From Strobilurus pachycystidiatus (Eukaryota; Basidiomycota; Agaricomycetes; Agaricales; Physalacriaceae), in assembly GCA_019915135.1 (NCBI GenBank), contig JAHLMK010000004.1:62001-126000 (forward strand): a DNA stretch of 64,000 nucleotides. The letters are read 5' to 3'. The notes beneath the pieces were generated by a model that did no database searches, was not told where the DNA came from, and was given only the letters and a program-made list of their open reading frames with translations. The translations under genes and the position numbers were made by a program. Below are positions 1 through 10,902 of the stretch, one piece after another; within the stretch, counting starts at the first letter, position 1; every line of letters starts with the position of its first letter.

Positions 1-200
1 AATGTGCGTGAGTACTGCAGTAGGGTCGTGGTGCAGGAGATAGCAGTGACGCGGAGATACTCCGACTTGGTGTTTGGTCGTAGCACGGAGTTGTGTTGAG
101 TCTTAGGTTAGGGTTTATGACATCTATCACACACACCATCATCTCGTTCGCATCGTCTCGAAGGGATTCCACTCGGTCCACCTAGTACGCAACATACACG

Positions 201-2091
201 ATGCACGACAATGCATCGACCCCAATCATAATAATGGACAACGGTGCTTCTACCATCAAGACTGGCGTTGTGACGGAGGGGTCGACTTTACTTGGGTCTG
301 CCCGGTTCGTTTAAAATTGAGACACCTGTCTCAACGATAATCCACAGGAAATCCAGAATCATCCAAAATGCTATCTTCAGGTCGAAAATAGATAATGTCA
401 CCTATTTCGGGCACGAACTGGAGACCCAACGCTCGAATTTCTCACCACTGAGTTGTAGACTGCCCATTGAGAAGGTGTGCCTGACCATCCTCGGCGTACG
501 CGTCGCGCCCCTAATCTGCAGGGACACATCGTAGACTGGGACGCTCAAAAAGCTATCTGGGATGTCATCTTTTCAACGGAAGTTTTGAATGTAAGTTTCG
601 CAACCGGTGGACATCAATGCGCTGCCCACACAGTCGCTTCAGATCGATACGACTATGTGTTCGTTACTCGTGACAGAGCCCTATTTCAATCTTCCTAATG
701 TCCAGGACGTCTACGACGAGTTTGTCTTTGAGGAATATGAGTTTCAATCCTACTATAGATGCACACGTAAGCCATCCCCTTTCCGGCGTCAGTTTTCCTA
801 ACTAATCGCGAGAAAAGCCGCATCTCTGATTCCCCATGGGACACTGCTTTCGACTGGCCTTCTCCCACCGGCAGAATGCACGCTCCTAATTGACTCGGGC
901 TTCAGCTTTACGCATGTTGTGCCCATGATCCGCGGCGACGTCGTCTGGAACGCTGTCAAAAGGTCTCAATCAACCTACATAACGGTTTACTTTATAACTC
1001 ACCGCTCCTCAGACTCGACATCGGTGGTAAACTTCTCACAAATCACCTGAAGGAGCTTTTGTCATACCGCCAGTGGAACATGATGGATGAGACATATATT
1101 GTGAATGATGTCAAGGAGACTTGCTGCTACGTGTCCTCAGACTTCGTTCGAGACTTGGAGGTGACTCGGTACGTTTATCCAAGTATAGTCAACATTAAAC
1201 TTCAATCTCACGCAAGTGCAAGCGCAAATCCGAGGACAAATCGCATAGTACAGGAATACATTCTTCCCGACACAGCAAAGCAGCCGCGCGGGCACATCCG
1301 TAGCCCCAGCGAGGTCATATCGGAGTCTGATCAGCTTTTGGTCTTGAATAATGAACGTTTCAGCGTTCCGGAGATTGTCTTTCGCCCGGATGATATTGGT
1401 ATGTGCTTCTGTCTATTATTCTTCTTCTGACTGATTTTCTTTCGTGTCTAGGTTTAAACCAGTCAGGACTGGCAGGCGCCGTTCTTTCCTCCATTGAACT
1501 CCTTCCCGAAGACCTACATGAGATGTTCTGGGCGAACATTGTTATCTTCGGTGGAACCAGCAAATTTGATGGTTTTCGCGCACGACTGTGAGTGGATCCC
1601 ACATTTCCTTCCAGAGACGCATCTGGCTCATGCACGTCACAGTCTAGCTGATTTACGTTCTTTGGCACCCATCGACTATGAAATCTGTATCTATGACTGT
1701 CAACAGTGAGTTTCCCACTCGAAATCGAAATCCGTGTTGCTCGCAGCCGCTGAAATATGACATCAACAGCCCAATCACGGCACCGCGCGACGCCGCTTTG
1801 AGCTTTGCGCAAAGCCCTGCCTACTGTGACCGCGTGATTACGCGTGCTGAATACCTCGAGGGTGGAAGCAGCGCCGTTCGCAAGAAGTTTGGGGGTTGGA
1901 GCGAGATGCGAAGTGAACGTGACGCAGACCTGCAAGAGAATGGGGTACAAACTGGCACTCACGAGAACCGCGAAGACTGGGATGCCGATAAGAACATCAA
2001 GGACAGGCAAGGTGGCGGTGGGAGTGGAGGTGCGTATGTATCAATCCGTCGAGGACCGGGTAGACCGCGTAAACATTCACTCCCGTCGTAA
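201..2091 (+). CDS. ARP6: Actin-related protein 6 (ARP6), SWR1 chromatin-remodelling subunit
   Basis: Ten exons: 201-280, 348-474, 522-590, 634-766, 818-962, 1013-1168, 1223-1398, 1452-1587, 1643-1705 and 1770-2091, giving 468 residues. The actin-fold phosphate loop DNGAS is at residues 13-17. It is followed by family blocks [87 protein letters not shown] and a C-terminal [12 protein letters not shown]...KKFGGW. ARP6 is a nuclear, non-filament actin relative that helps SWR1 exchange H2A.Z into chromatin; that role is known for the family and inferred here. Introns are 41-67 bases. The first donor (281, GTCGAC) is weak but is the only one that keeps phase. About 60 residues past the conserved end include GRPRK, which resembles an AT-hook. 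The acceptor at 1222 could instead be 1216, adding two residues. Confidence 0.93.
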
Positions 2092-5000
2092 AAAAGTCTT
2101 TGAATTGACTCCCTGTACTGATTGTGGCGTCTCTTCCCATCTTGTGGCGATATATTGGCTTGTTTAGCCATACCAAGGTCTGACGGGCTCACCTGACATG
2201 CGCGGTCTCGATCCCATGGGACGCCTAGGATGGACAATCTGTGAGAACAGCGATGGCCTCATGGGTGGGAGCGGAGTGTATTTGGACTGTCATTGGCCAC
2301 TGGCAGCGTGCTGTGGTGGTACCTACCGACGCAATGGTACCGGGAGAATCCGCGCGCTGGCCTGACTGTTCTGATCACAATGTACAGTGGGACCCGCTTG
2401 TGCCCAAGTCTTGTTTCGTAAGGTTTGTGTTGAAACAGAAGACTGACCTAAGTAGCGCAGATAGGCACATAGTCGATCTGTACATCCGTGGTAATGGTTG
2501 CGAGCCTGGCGCTTGACATTCTGAGCGACATCCCCACGTCAAGCAATACCGGCATGGGATGATATCGCCGAGAACGCATATGTGAGAATCAGGACGTCTA
2601 TTCAGCGCGATTGATTCATATCGCAGTTCTGTGTATGGCATGCCGAGGTAATGGAACGTCTCTCCTGCATCTCCTTTTCCCGAAGGCAGTGTGCGTGTAT
2701 GGCATGTGATAGACATCGAACAACACAACTCCTCCTGGCCCTTGCCATTCGTATTGGTTCTTCACACCATGATCAGAGTCTTCGGTCACACTGCAACCCA
2801 AGTTCCGGGGCACTGCTAAGTGTCCTGGTTGTCACATCCAAGAGTTTCTCCGAAATTCCCCCGTCGTGCAGGCACCATCAGCCGACAACACAGCCACAGC
2901 CACGTATCTCTTCACAGCCACACTCGCTTCACGCCTGCTTCACACCCAGTTCACACCCACTGCCATTATTAGTATCTCTTGAAGATTCTGTTCAGTGCTA
3001 AGTGCTGAGCTACTGCTTCTATTAAGTCAAGAAAACAAAGCAGCTTGCAATTGTATTCTAGAAAAATAAGGGTGACTGCTGCAAAAGGCAAGTGGGCGGC
3101 TTGTGCCGCGAAAGGCAAGAGACCGGCGCTTAGGCTGCGAAAGGCAAGAGGGTCGCTTGGACCGCAAAAGACAAGAGGGTCGCTTGGACCGCGAAAGACA
3201 AGAGGGTCGCTTGGACCGCGAAAGACAAGAGGGTCGCTTGGACTGCGAAAGACAAGAGGTTCGCTTGGACCGCGAAAGGCATGAGGGCCACTTAGGACAA
3301 CAAACAGCACTCTGAAAGCTTACAACATACTCCAAGTCAGTGCCCCGGATTCTGCCACGCAAAGCGGTGGCCTATACTGTTCATCAGGACTCGGTTCGGC
3401 TTGCATCTAACCCTACCGTACCCCATGCTTCCACTGGCGGCCAATCGTCACAAGACGGCGAATAGGGAAATCGTGATGTTTTTGGTCAAATAAATGCTGG
3501 AATTTGTATTTCGGTTACATTCTCGGAGGCTTTCAATTATCGAGGGGAGGGAGAGGGGATTTAGATCTTCGCGGCGCGTAAATCCGCTGGGAGTCGCGAT
3601 GATGCAGTTTCGTGGAGGTGGATACTATCAATGATCGGCTGGGGAGCGGCTCAGGCTAGCGAGTCGTTAGTGAGGCTCAATGCAATTCAACCGTTGACCT
3701 GGCCTGCTTGGCCGAAATGGAAGGTGTAACTGCGACACTGGCAATGGCAGGGTGCACTATATTGTGACGAGCAATCTCGCAATTGCGTCCCAACCCTGCC
3801 CAGGCCCTTCTTCCCGGAATAATTTTATGTCATCTGTACACTACTAGTAGATAAGTCCGAATTGTCATGATGTCCCTACCGGAAGATGAGTGGCGTCGGA
3901 TTGTACTGATCCTTGTTACCCCGTTATTTAGGAGCTAGACCCTCGTCCTCGTCCACACAGCCTGAGAGCCATCCTTGTACTGGGCAGGCGACACCCTTGT
4001 CCAAGAAGCGGAAGTGCCGAAAAATCCCGTCCTCTTTTCAGGCGTCAGCAAACGGCGAAGGGACGACGAGACCGGTTTCTTACTACCGAGCAGAATATTA
4101 TTTGAGTGCACACCCACACTCGGGCATGCACGCTCACACTCGCGTCGTACGACAAGGCGCGTGTCGGCGGGAGCCGGTGATTAGCATGTGATCGGGGATC
4201 AACGCTGCTTTCTTCCGTACCACCACCGTCGCTGCCCCCGCCGTCATCCTAGCCGTACGCATGACCATCCCGTCTCGTCGCTCTACGCTCTCCAACCTCC
4301 AGAGCCCGTTTCGTAGAAGTCGGATCGAATCCACCGCACGAGCGGTCGCTGGTGAGTTGATATCATGAGTTCTGGTTTTGACAAACACCACGACTAGGAT
4401 GGCTAACGACAACCGTGACTAGCACGCGCGAGGATTGAGAACGTTGACGGCAGAGGACGAGCACGCACGTTAGACGAGCACTACGACCGAGGACAAGCAC
4501 AACAACAATGGCGGCGAACCAGATGAACACGACTCCTGAGGATAAGCGCGATGACCAAGGACAACCGCTACGACTGAGGGCAAGCATGTCAGCCGGGGAC
4601 GACGATGTCAGCTGGGGACAAGCATATCACTCGGGGACAAGATGACTATGCCGCAGTCCGACCAATTCAGCTCAGCACCTCGGCTCCACGGCGACATTCG
4701 TTCGTGCAGCAACGTTTGTGCGGTGATGTATACGATAGCTGCGCCATTTCCGCGCATCACCAGATATGCGAAGGACTCAGCCGGTCGTGGTTTCTGATTT
4801 TTGGGGCCCGGTGAGTCGTTGATTGGGGCTTTTTCGACGCGAACTGACCCATTGGCTACAGAGGCGCGGCACCAGTACACGATTCCGCTTTACTGTTGCC
4901 GATTTTCAGCTTGCGACCCAGCACCTGTTTTTTTTTTTGCAAGCATATAGACTCATATGATGGTTTCCTGTACTTCCAATTTACGTGTCTACCGTCGAAT

Positions 5001-5865
5001 TTGTTCGACTGTCCTGTCTCTGCTGTGAGTAATTCTGGGTGTTTTGTGGCGAGGACAGATGCACATGATGCACTACCCATAACAGCTGCCCCGCGAGTTG
5101 GTGTGGCGGTCTGCTGGCGGCCCTGTGGGCCGAATACCATACTGTAGTTCAAACGACACGACAAGTTCATTGGAGCATGGCTGAGTGTGGTGGGTGTGCA
5201 CCCCCAAGTATGGGTGTGCACGCTCCGAGGTGCTGTGAATGTGGTCTAAGTTGTCTTTACTCATCTTAGTCCATGTCCACGAGACAAGGCGAACGCGACG
5301 TGATAGTTAAAATATTGATATTGGCAGCTCCAGATGCACGCTCCGTCCGCTGCACTTGCATTCTCGCAGGCAGCGCGGTCAGCCTTTCGTATCGTTCAAT
5401 CGTTCCACGCTTGTCGAAGGACTGAGCTGAGTGGCCGAATATTCCCCATGACAAGGATGGTCACAGAGAGAAGACGCTGAAGTACAGAGAACAGATACTT
5501 AATCATAGACGGAAAACAACAGCAGTCAGACGACCCTGACTGACTCGCTCGATCGGGGCACTGACAAATCGTCGTTCACTGCTCTTCCACTTACGGTGAC
5601 TCTTCCTTGCCGAATTGCCTAGTGTGAAGTAGTGACCATTGATCAACTTCTCAGGTGCATCATAGGTTGTATTATGACCTCCAAGATTTGTATTGACTCT
5701 CACTATAGCTCTTATCGTCGTACTGCGGCTATTCCTTTACCGCGCACACTTCAATCTTCTGTGATTCCGTTGCTTCAAGTGCTGTCAAACTCTAAGCACG
5801 TCTCTGACTACGTTGCAATTTGCGCGACCTAACATTTTGATCTCAGCCCTCTGTGACTGCTTGAA
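2092..5865. other. Gene-poor stretch
   Basis: No open frame here shows family conservation or a coherent exon chain. The stretch holds a 27-bp minisatellite (listed separately). A loosely repeated GAC/AAGC-rich tract lies at about 4390-4640. CA-rich sequence around 2880-2960 and a T-run near 4928 are also visible. Confidence 0.6.
3071..3300. repeat. 27-bp minisatellite
   Basis: About eight head-to-tail units follow a GGTCGCTTGGACCGCGAAAG + ACAAGAG pattern. The inner units (about 3150-3260) are nearly identical and the outer ones are degenerate. Because the period is a multiple of three, all frames stay open through the array and yield repetitive peptides on both strands. No splice or start context supports coding. 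Confidence 0.85.
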
Positions 5866-6945
5866 ATGTGCACTACCCTGGAGCACCCGGATTACGCGCT
5901 GTTCGTAACGCTTCCGGACCTTCTCATGCTGTACATATGACACTCACTGTTAAATTGAAACCCCAGAGTTATGAGTACCAATCACAATGAGTATCAAACC
6001 CGCCCCGCCCGAGACGCTCACTTCCACAATCTTGACCACGCGCTGATTGGGGAACGAGGACCCACCTCGGGCAATGTTTTGTCAGGAATCGACGTGGAGG
6101 CTGGAGGGAGCTGGCTGGGTCTGACTCGTACCGGGCATATGGCTGTACTGTAAGTCCCCCGCGTCCTTGCTTGGAATAGGCATGTTCATGACTAGTCTCC
6201 CATCAGGACCAATATCACCGAGCCGTACCAGACGTTCAGCTTTTCCAGGGGCTCTCTTGTATCATTGTTCCTTCTATCAGACTCATCTAGTCCTCTCGGA
6301 GACACATTGGGCAAAATCACCTCGCAGGATGCCCAGTTTGCCGGATTCAATCTCCTGCTTCTCGTGCCACGGCCTGTTCCCATCAGTCCACTACTAACGC
6401 TCGAAGGATCTTTTGTATCGAATAACGGTGGAGGCGGAATCCTCACTTCTCGGATGCTTTCTCTTGAGGAGCGTTCATCTGAGAGTTTCTCGAATGGCGT
6501 AGAAGCTCAAGGCGGGCACGATTGACCAAAAGTCAAGCACGGAAGAAAGCCTTTTTGCCTCCATCATCGAAGCGAATTTGACAGAGGAGGAGCTGACGGA
6601 GCGACTCTTCTCGATGTTAAAGTGCGTGTGTTTTTACCTTCGCTTTTCGGTTCTGAACAAGCACTGACATTCTTGGTTTCTCCGACAAGTGAGCAGGCAC
6701 CTGAGCCCGTGAATGAGCGTTCAAACCTTCGTTTCACGATTCATGTACCGCCGTTCTTGGTGCCTTCCGAGCTCCCAGAGGAAGACAGGATGTATGGCAC
6801 ACGTGTGTCGACCGTGATATTGATCAGGAAGGACGGGCAGTGTGCGCTCTTCATTGAGCGAGACGTGTGGAAATCTGTAGATGGCCAAGTGACCAAGAGC
6901 AATCCTCCTACGGAACGGGTGCATTGCTTCCAATTAGAAATGTGA
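5866..6945 (+). pseudogene. TANGO2/NRDE-domain protein gene, apparently broken
   Basis: Exon pieces 5866-5900, 5967-6149, 6207-about 6620 and 6690-6945 read as a TANGO2-type (NRDE, Ser/Thr-rich T10) protein. Visible family blocks are MCTTLEHPDYAL, GIDVEAGGSWLGLTRTGHMAVL, TNITEPYQTF, FSRGSLVS, FAGFNLLL, and at the end VPPFLVP and DRMYGTRVSTVILIRKDG. Two faults sit close together. A TGA at 6523-6525 stands where the family has the Trp of WPKV; the next codons read PKVKHG. A one-base frame change is then needed near 6540 to reach ESLFASIIEANLTEEELTERLFSML. The name-giving NRDE motif reads NHNE. An alternative is a 34-base intron (6499-6532), which keeps frame but removes WPKV and is shorter than any other intron here. 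TANGO2 relatives act in Golgi/ER organisation and haem or lipid handling. Confidence 0.75.
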
Positions 6946-7333
6946 ATTGTATGTCCATGGGCTTTGAATACTAATGTGGATGCTATATGTACAACAATTG
7001 AGATACGAACAGTTGTATTCAATCAGCATCGTGAGTTCGATATCCAATACAAGATTACTGAGACAAAAATACAATACAGAGTAAGGACTCGGAGAGCATG
7101 CGTAGGACAACAATGTAGTAGTGAAATAGTAGGTAACGAGTCCGTGCGAAGAAAGGGCCAGATGATGGTCGTCGAGAGCATACAATGACAAGGCGTGGTC
7201 CAAAAAGCGTAACCAAAGAGTATCGAGAACGTGAACGACAAATGGGTAAAGAACAACAGAGAGAATTGCGTAACGGAAAAAGAAACAAGAAACACTGACG
7301 CCGAAGTAACTGTGCTAGTTACGACACTCGGGA

Positions 7334-8929
7334 TCAGGTAATGATTTGGTTGTAGATGCTGCCGTGCTCCGTGGACTGCATGGGGAAGTAGGGGTTGTAG
7401 CTCGGTGTCGACATGGTGTTCCATTCATGGGGAGAGACTCCGCCCGGTGGTGAGTTCGAGTGGAACGGGCCATGGTTGCTCCCGGAAGCGGACAACGGCG
7501 TAAGGATCTCGCTATCCGTTGGGGTATTACTATCGCTGTACGCTGGACCTGCGGCATCACTTGAATCGCTTCCCCTAGAAATGAACACCGGAGATCAGCA
7601 GAAGGCTCGGATAGCATGAATGGTGACGAAAGAGGACGTACTGCAACATGCTGTTGAGCTCCACGATGCGACGGTACAACGTGCACTGTGTCGTCGTTGG
7701 ATGAGGCGCGTACTGGCGCAGCGACCCGAGGGTGGTGTCGAGGTGGTGCGATAGTTTGAGATACTCGTGAGTGGCGGCGGCTGTTGTCCGACAAGAGCAG
7801 AATGAACTGTTCTGGGAAGACGAGCCGCCGCTATGGTAGTGCTCGCCATAGTTTCGGCTGTCGTCGCTCCCGGATAGTGGATAGTCGCCACTTCCGCCAT
7901 CAGAATAGGTACCGCCATGAGTTGAGCCGCTGGCGGTGTAGGAGCCGGCGACGCCTGAAGAGGTCGAGTGGTAAGACCCGCTAGAGCCGTTGGGAAATGA
8001 AGGGTGCTCGTTCTCGAAAGACGAGGCTGTTGATGGGCCACGAACTTCGGCTGAGAAGGACTGCTGATGGTATCGCAAGGGAGGGGAAGGCGAGAATCGA
8101 TACAGCTGGGAGTTGGGTTCGGCAGCATTTTCGGTTTTGATTGGGGTGAGCAGAGACGGCAAGACATTTCGCCCAGGGTTTGCACGATCCACCGCAGCGT
8201 CCGGAGAGTGACGACGTTTAGCGAGAGGCGCACACTTGGTTGCGCGCGAATGCCACTTTTCGTTCGGGTCGCCATCTCTAAAACTGCTGTCCGCCCATCG
8301 TGGATGCGGTTTGCCTTTTGCAAAAAGTCAATATGATAAACGAGAAAATATACCACCGAAGAGGAAAAGAATGACATACCACGTAATTCTCTGACGAGAG
8401 ATTCCAGTTCGGCGATGCGGTTGCGAAGACGAGTTGTCTCGTCAATCGTAGGATCGTCTCTGGGAGAAGATGTACGTGGGTCACGCGTAAAGAGTTGAAT
8501 AGAGAGAGTTACGAACCTCAAAGCTGGATCATCAATTTCATATACGCAAAGTCCGGTCTAGAGGAAGGCGGGCTATGAGACCCAGTGTAAAATGACGCGA
8601 CGAGGGAGAGCGCGCACCAAGCCGAGCTGTATGCATCGTTGACAGGGCCTTTTTCTGTCGCACTGTAGAATGGACCCGAATAAGGAAAAGAGTCCGCCGT
8701 CGCGATCGTGTCAGGCAACGCACCTTGCGTTTCGATGTGTGGCAGTTCAGGCAGCTCTGCGTGGTTCTATTCCTGCGCCGTTTCCTGCGAGTCAACGAGA
8801 GAAAAAGTAAGCAAAGTGGCGGTTAGAAAGCTGTAGTAGATGGACGAACCTGTGGTCGGTGTCGATGGTGAACTCGAGATCCATGACTTCGCCTTTGAGT
8901 TGGACAGGCTGGAAGGGGTCCGTGTTCAT
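7334..8929 (-). CDS. Zn2Cys6 (GAL4-type) fungal transcription factor
   Basis: Seven exons on the minus strand: 8929-8850, 8784-8724, 8662-8618, 8557-8517, 8459-8380, 8314-7642 and 7574-7334, giving 406 residues. After a basic stretch, six cysteines at 38, 41, 48, 54, 57 and 66 follow C-x2-C-x6-C-x5-C-x2-C-x8-C, the binuclear zinc cluster that binds DNA. Residues about 83-103 form a leucine-rich coiled-coil linker. A Ser/Gly/Tyr-rich low-complexity region follows, then a conserved-looking block CTLYRRIVELNSML and a Ser/Pro-rich tail that may activate transcription. The zinc cluster is split over three exons by introns of 60-61 bases. Target genes cannot be told from sequence. The upstream gap of about 2 kb is shared with the divergently placed phosphatidylserine synthase gene. 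Confidence 0.9.
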
Positions 8930-10902
8930 AGAGAATGCGGGCGGAAGGAAACAAGCTGTAGGAGATTTGTCGATGTCTTTATGAGGTCCCGGAGTCATTA
9001 AGTAAACAAGGCAAGATCCAAGGGTCCAGATCAGCCCAACTGAGATTCGACCCCCAAATGGAAAGGCGCGAATGGTTCTTGAAGCGAAGATGTGGTTGCC
9101 AAAGATGGCCAACCCGGCCCAGGGTCCTGGCTCTCCTTCGGGACAGTGACAGCGTCACAAGAAGGCACCAGGCTTGATTAAGGGCAATTACTCCCGCCCT
9201 GAAAATCGAGTATTGCGCCAAACAATGACTCGATGACCCGACCGGCCAACGCGTCTTAATGCTAATCTGCTTGTGGGCTCCGACGCGATGGACACGTCGC
9301 CCGATTTGCATTAAATGAAAACGAGACAGCAGCTGAGCAAACAGCAAAACACACGATCCGGGCATATCCCGGGTGCATAACTTACTTGACAGATCACAGT
9401 CGATCGAGATGGGACACGGTCAATAAACGGAATGTCATAAAACGAGTTAGGACACCGTTCCACCAAAGTCAACCCCAATTGACCATATACCGCGGATGCG
9501 TTTGGTGCCCATCATCTTGAGGTTACATCGCACGAGTGGTCACCTGTGTTCATGTGAAGACCCACATTAGGGATCATAACTTTGGCACGTACCCTGAATT
9601 GAACTGGAAGTGGTGAATAGTTTGCGAGTCCCCTCAAACTCGTGGCAATGATAAATCGAATACATCAAAGCAAAATTAATACAATCCAGAGTCCATACCT
9701 TATCATCGGTACGTTGCTCGTGATTGAAAGCCAATGAGGAAGGTTTTGATTGCTCTGAGGAAAGAACATACAAGTACGGGGCGCACATTCATTAAGAAGA
9801 TGATTCAAATGACACATCGGGAAGAGTAATACCAGAGTCGCTGCAGCGCTCGTATCTTACGCGAGGGAGTAGAGGAGGACTGACCAAACACGTAATGGGG
9901 AGACCAAGACACGGAACAAGCGCCAAGTGAGCATCGACTCGGAAGTGCATCTTCCTATAGTACAGCGTGAAGTGTGTTCGGCGTGTGCAATCATCCGCGG
10001 AACACGGGCAGATGGGGAAACGGTCTGGTTTGGGCTACTCGCAGTCACAGGTCAAACCTTGCACGACATCGGATTAGCAACACTTGAGGTTATCTCGCAG
10101 AGAGTTGGACCAAATTCTTTCAATTGTTCGTACGCGAAGTTAATCAAAGCCCAACGAAAGCAAGTGCGATGATTAGTAGTACGAGCTGTATGTGGGTTGG
10201 GAGAAAAGCGCGGAACAGAGCTATTATGGGAAGATCTTCTGTGTGATCGTATCAGTGCAATGGCCCCACCAGACTCTGACCTGATGAGAAAGCGAAGGCG
10301 CATGGCTAGTTAGTCCGGGCAGATGGCGGTCTACCCTGAAGGAACGCGAAAGGAAGATAGGCACAGCGAGTGATCGTGGCGTCGAGGCAGAGGTATCGGG
10401 AATGTGATTGGCCTGGGATCAATACAATGTGATAGCGCTGTGGACCAACAAGAACGAGAGCAAATCGTCCTCGAGGCGACCTCGTTTCGTGGGTCTTTCG
10501 GGATCTGCGTCTCGGGAATCGAACAATGACCGTGGCGGAGGTCGAATGGAACCGGCGTGCGGAAAATTTCACGAACACGCGGGAGATCTGGCATGCATCT
10601 CGAGGGGAGGGGAGATGCTGGCTACGGCGGATGCAAAGGGAGTGCCGAAACGGGCAGCGCGGGTTGTCGGCAGACGTAACGGCAGGGCACGTCATGGGCT
10701 CGCGTGGAGCTCCCAAATTGGAACGACGACGACAACCGAGCGAGCTGGGAAGCTGTGAACACGGATACGCTCCTTCTAGCGGCTGCGAGACACGACCCGT
10801 GCGTTTCTGCCGTGCTCGCCATGTTTCTGGGCTCAACCCGGCCCTGCTGCCAGCATTCAATAGAACAAGCCATCCTCGAACGACGGAACGGAAGAGCCGA
10901 CG
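8930..10902. other. Divergent intergenic region, no gene seen
   Basis: This 2-kb stretch lies between the 5' ends of the transcription factor and the phosphatidylserine synthase. It must carry both promoters. I see no clear TATA element, RNA gene or family-conserved reading frame. Confidence 0.5.

Noticed and set aside
3027..3362. Repetitive open frames on both strands over the 27-bp minisatellite
   Set aside because: Frames stay open only because the period is divisible by three; no start, splice or family context.
4390..4640. GAC/AAGC-rich tract resembling the GAC-rich minisatellite at 42.1 kb
   Set aside because: Too irregular to define a repeat unit with confidence; similarity may reflect composition only.
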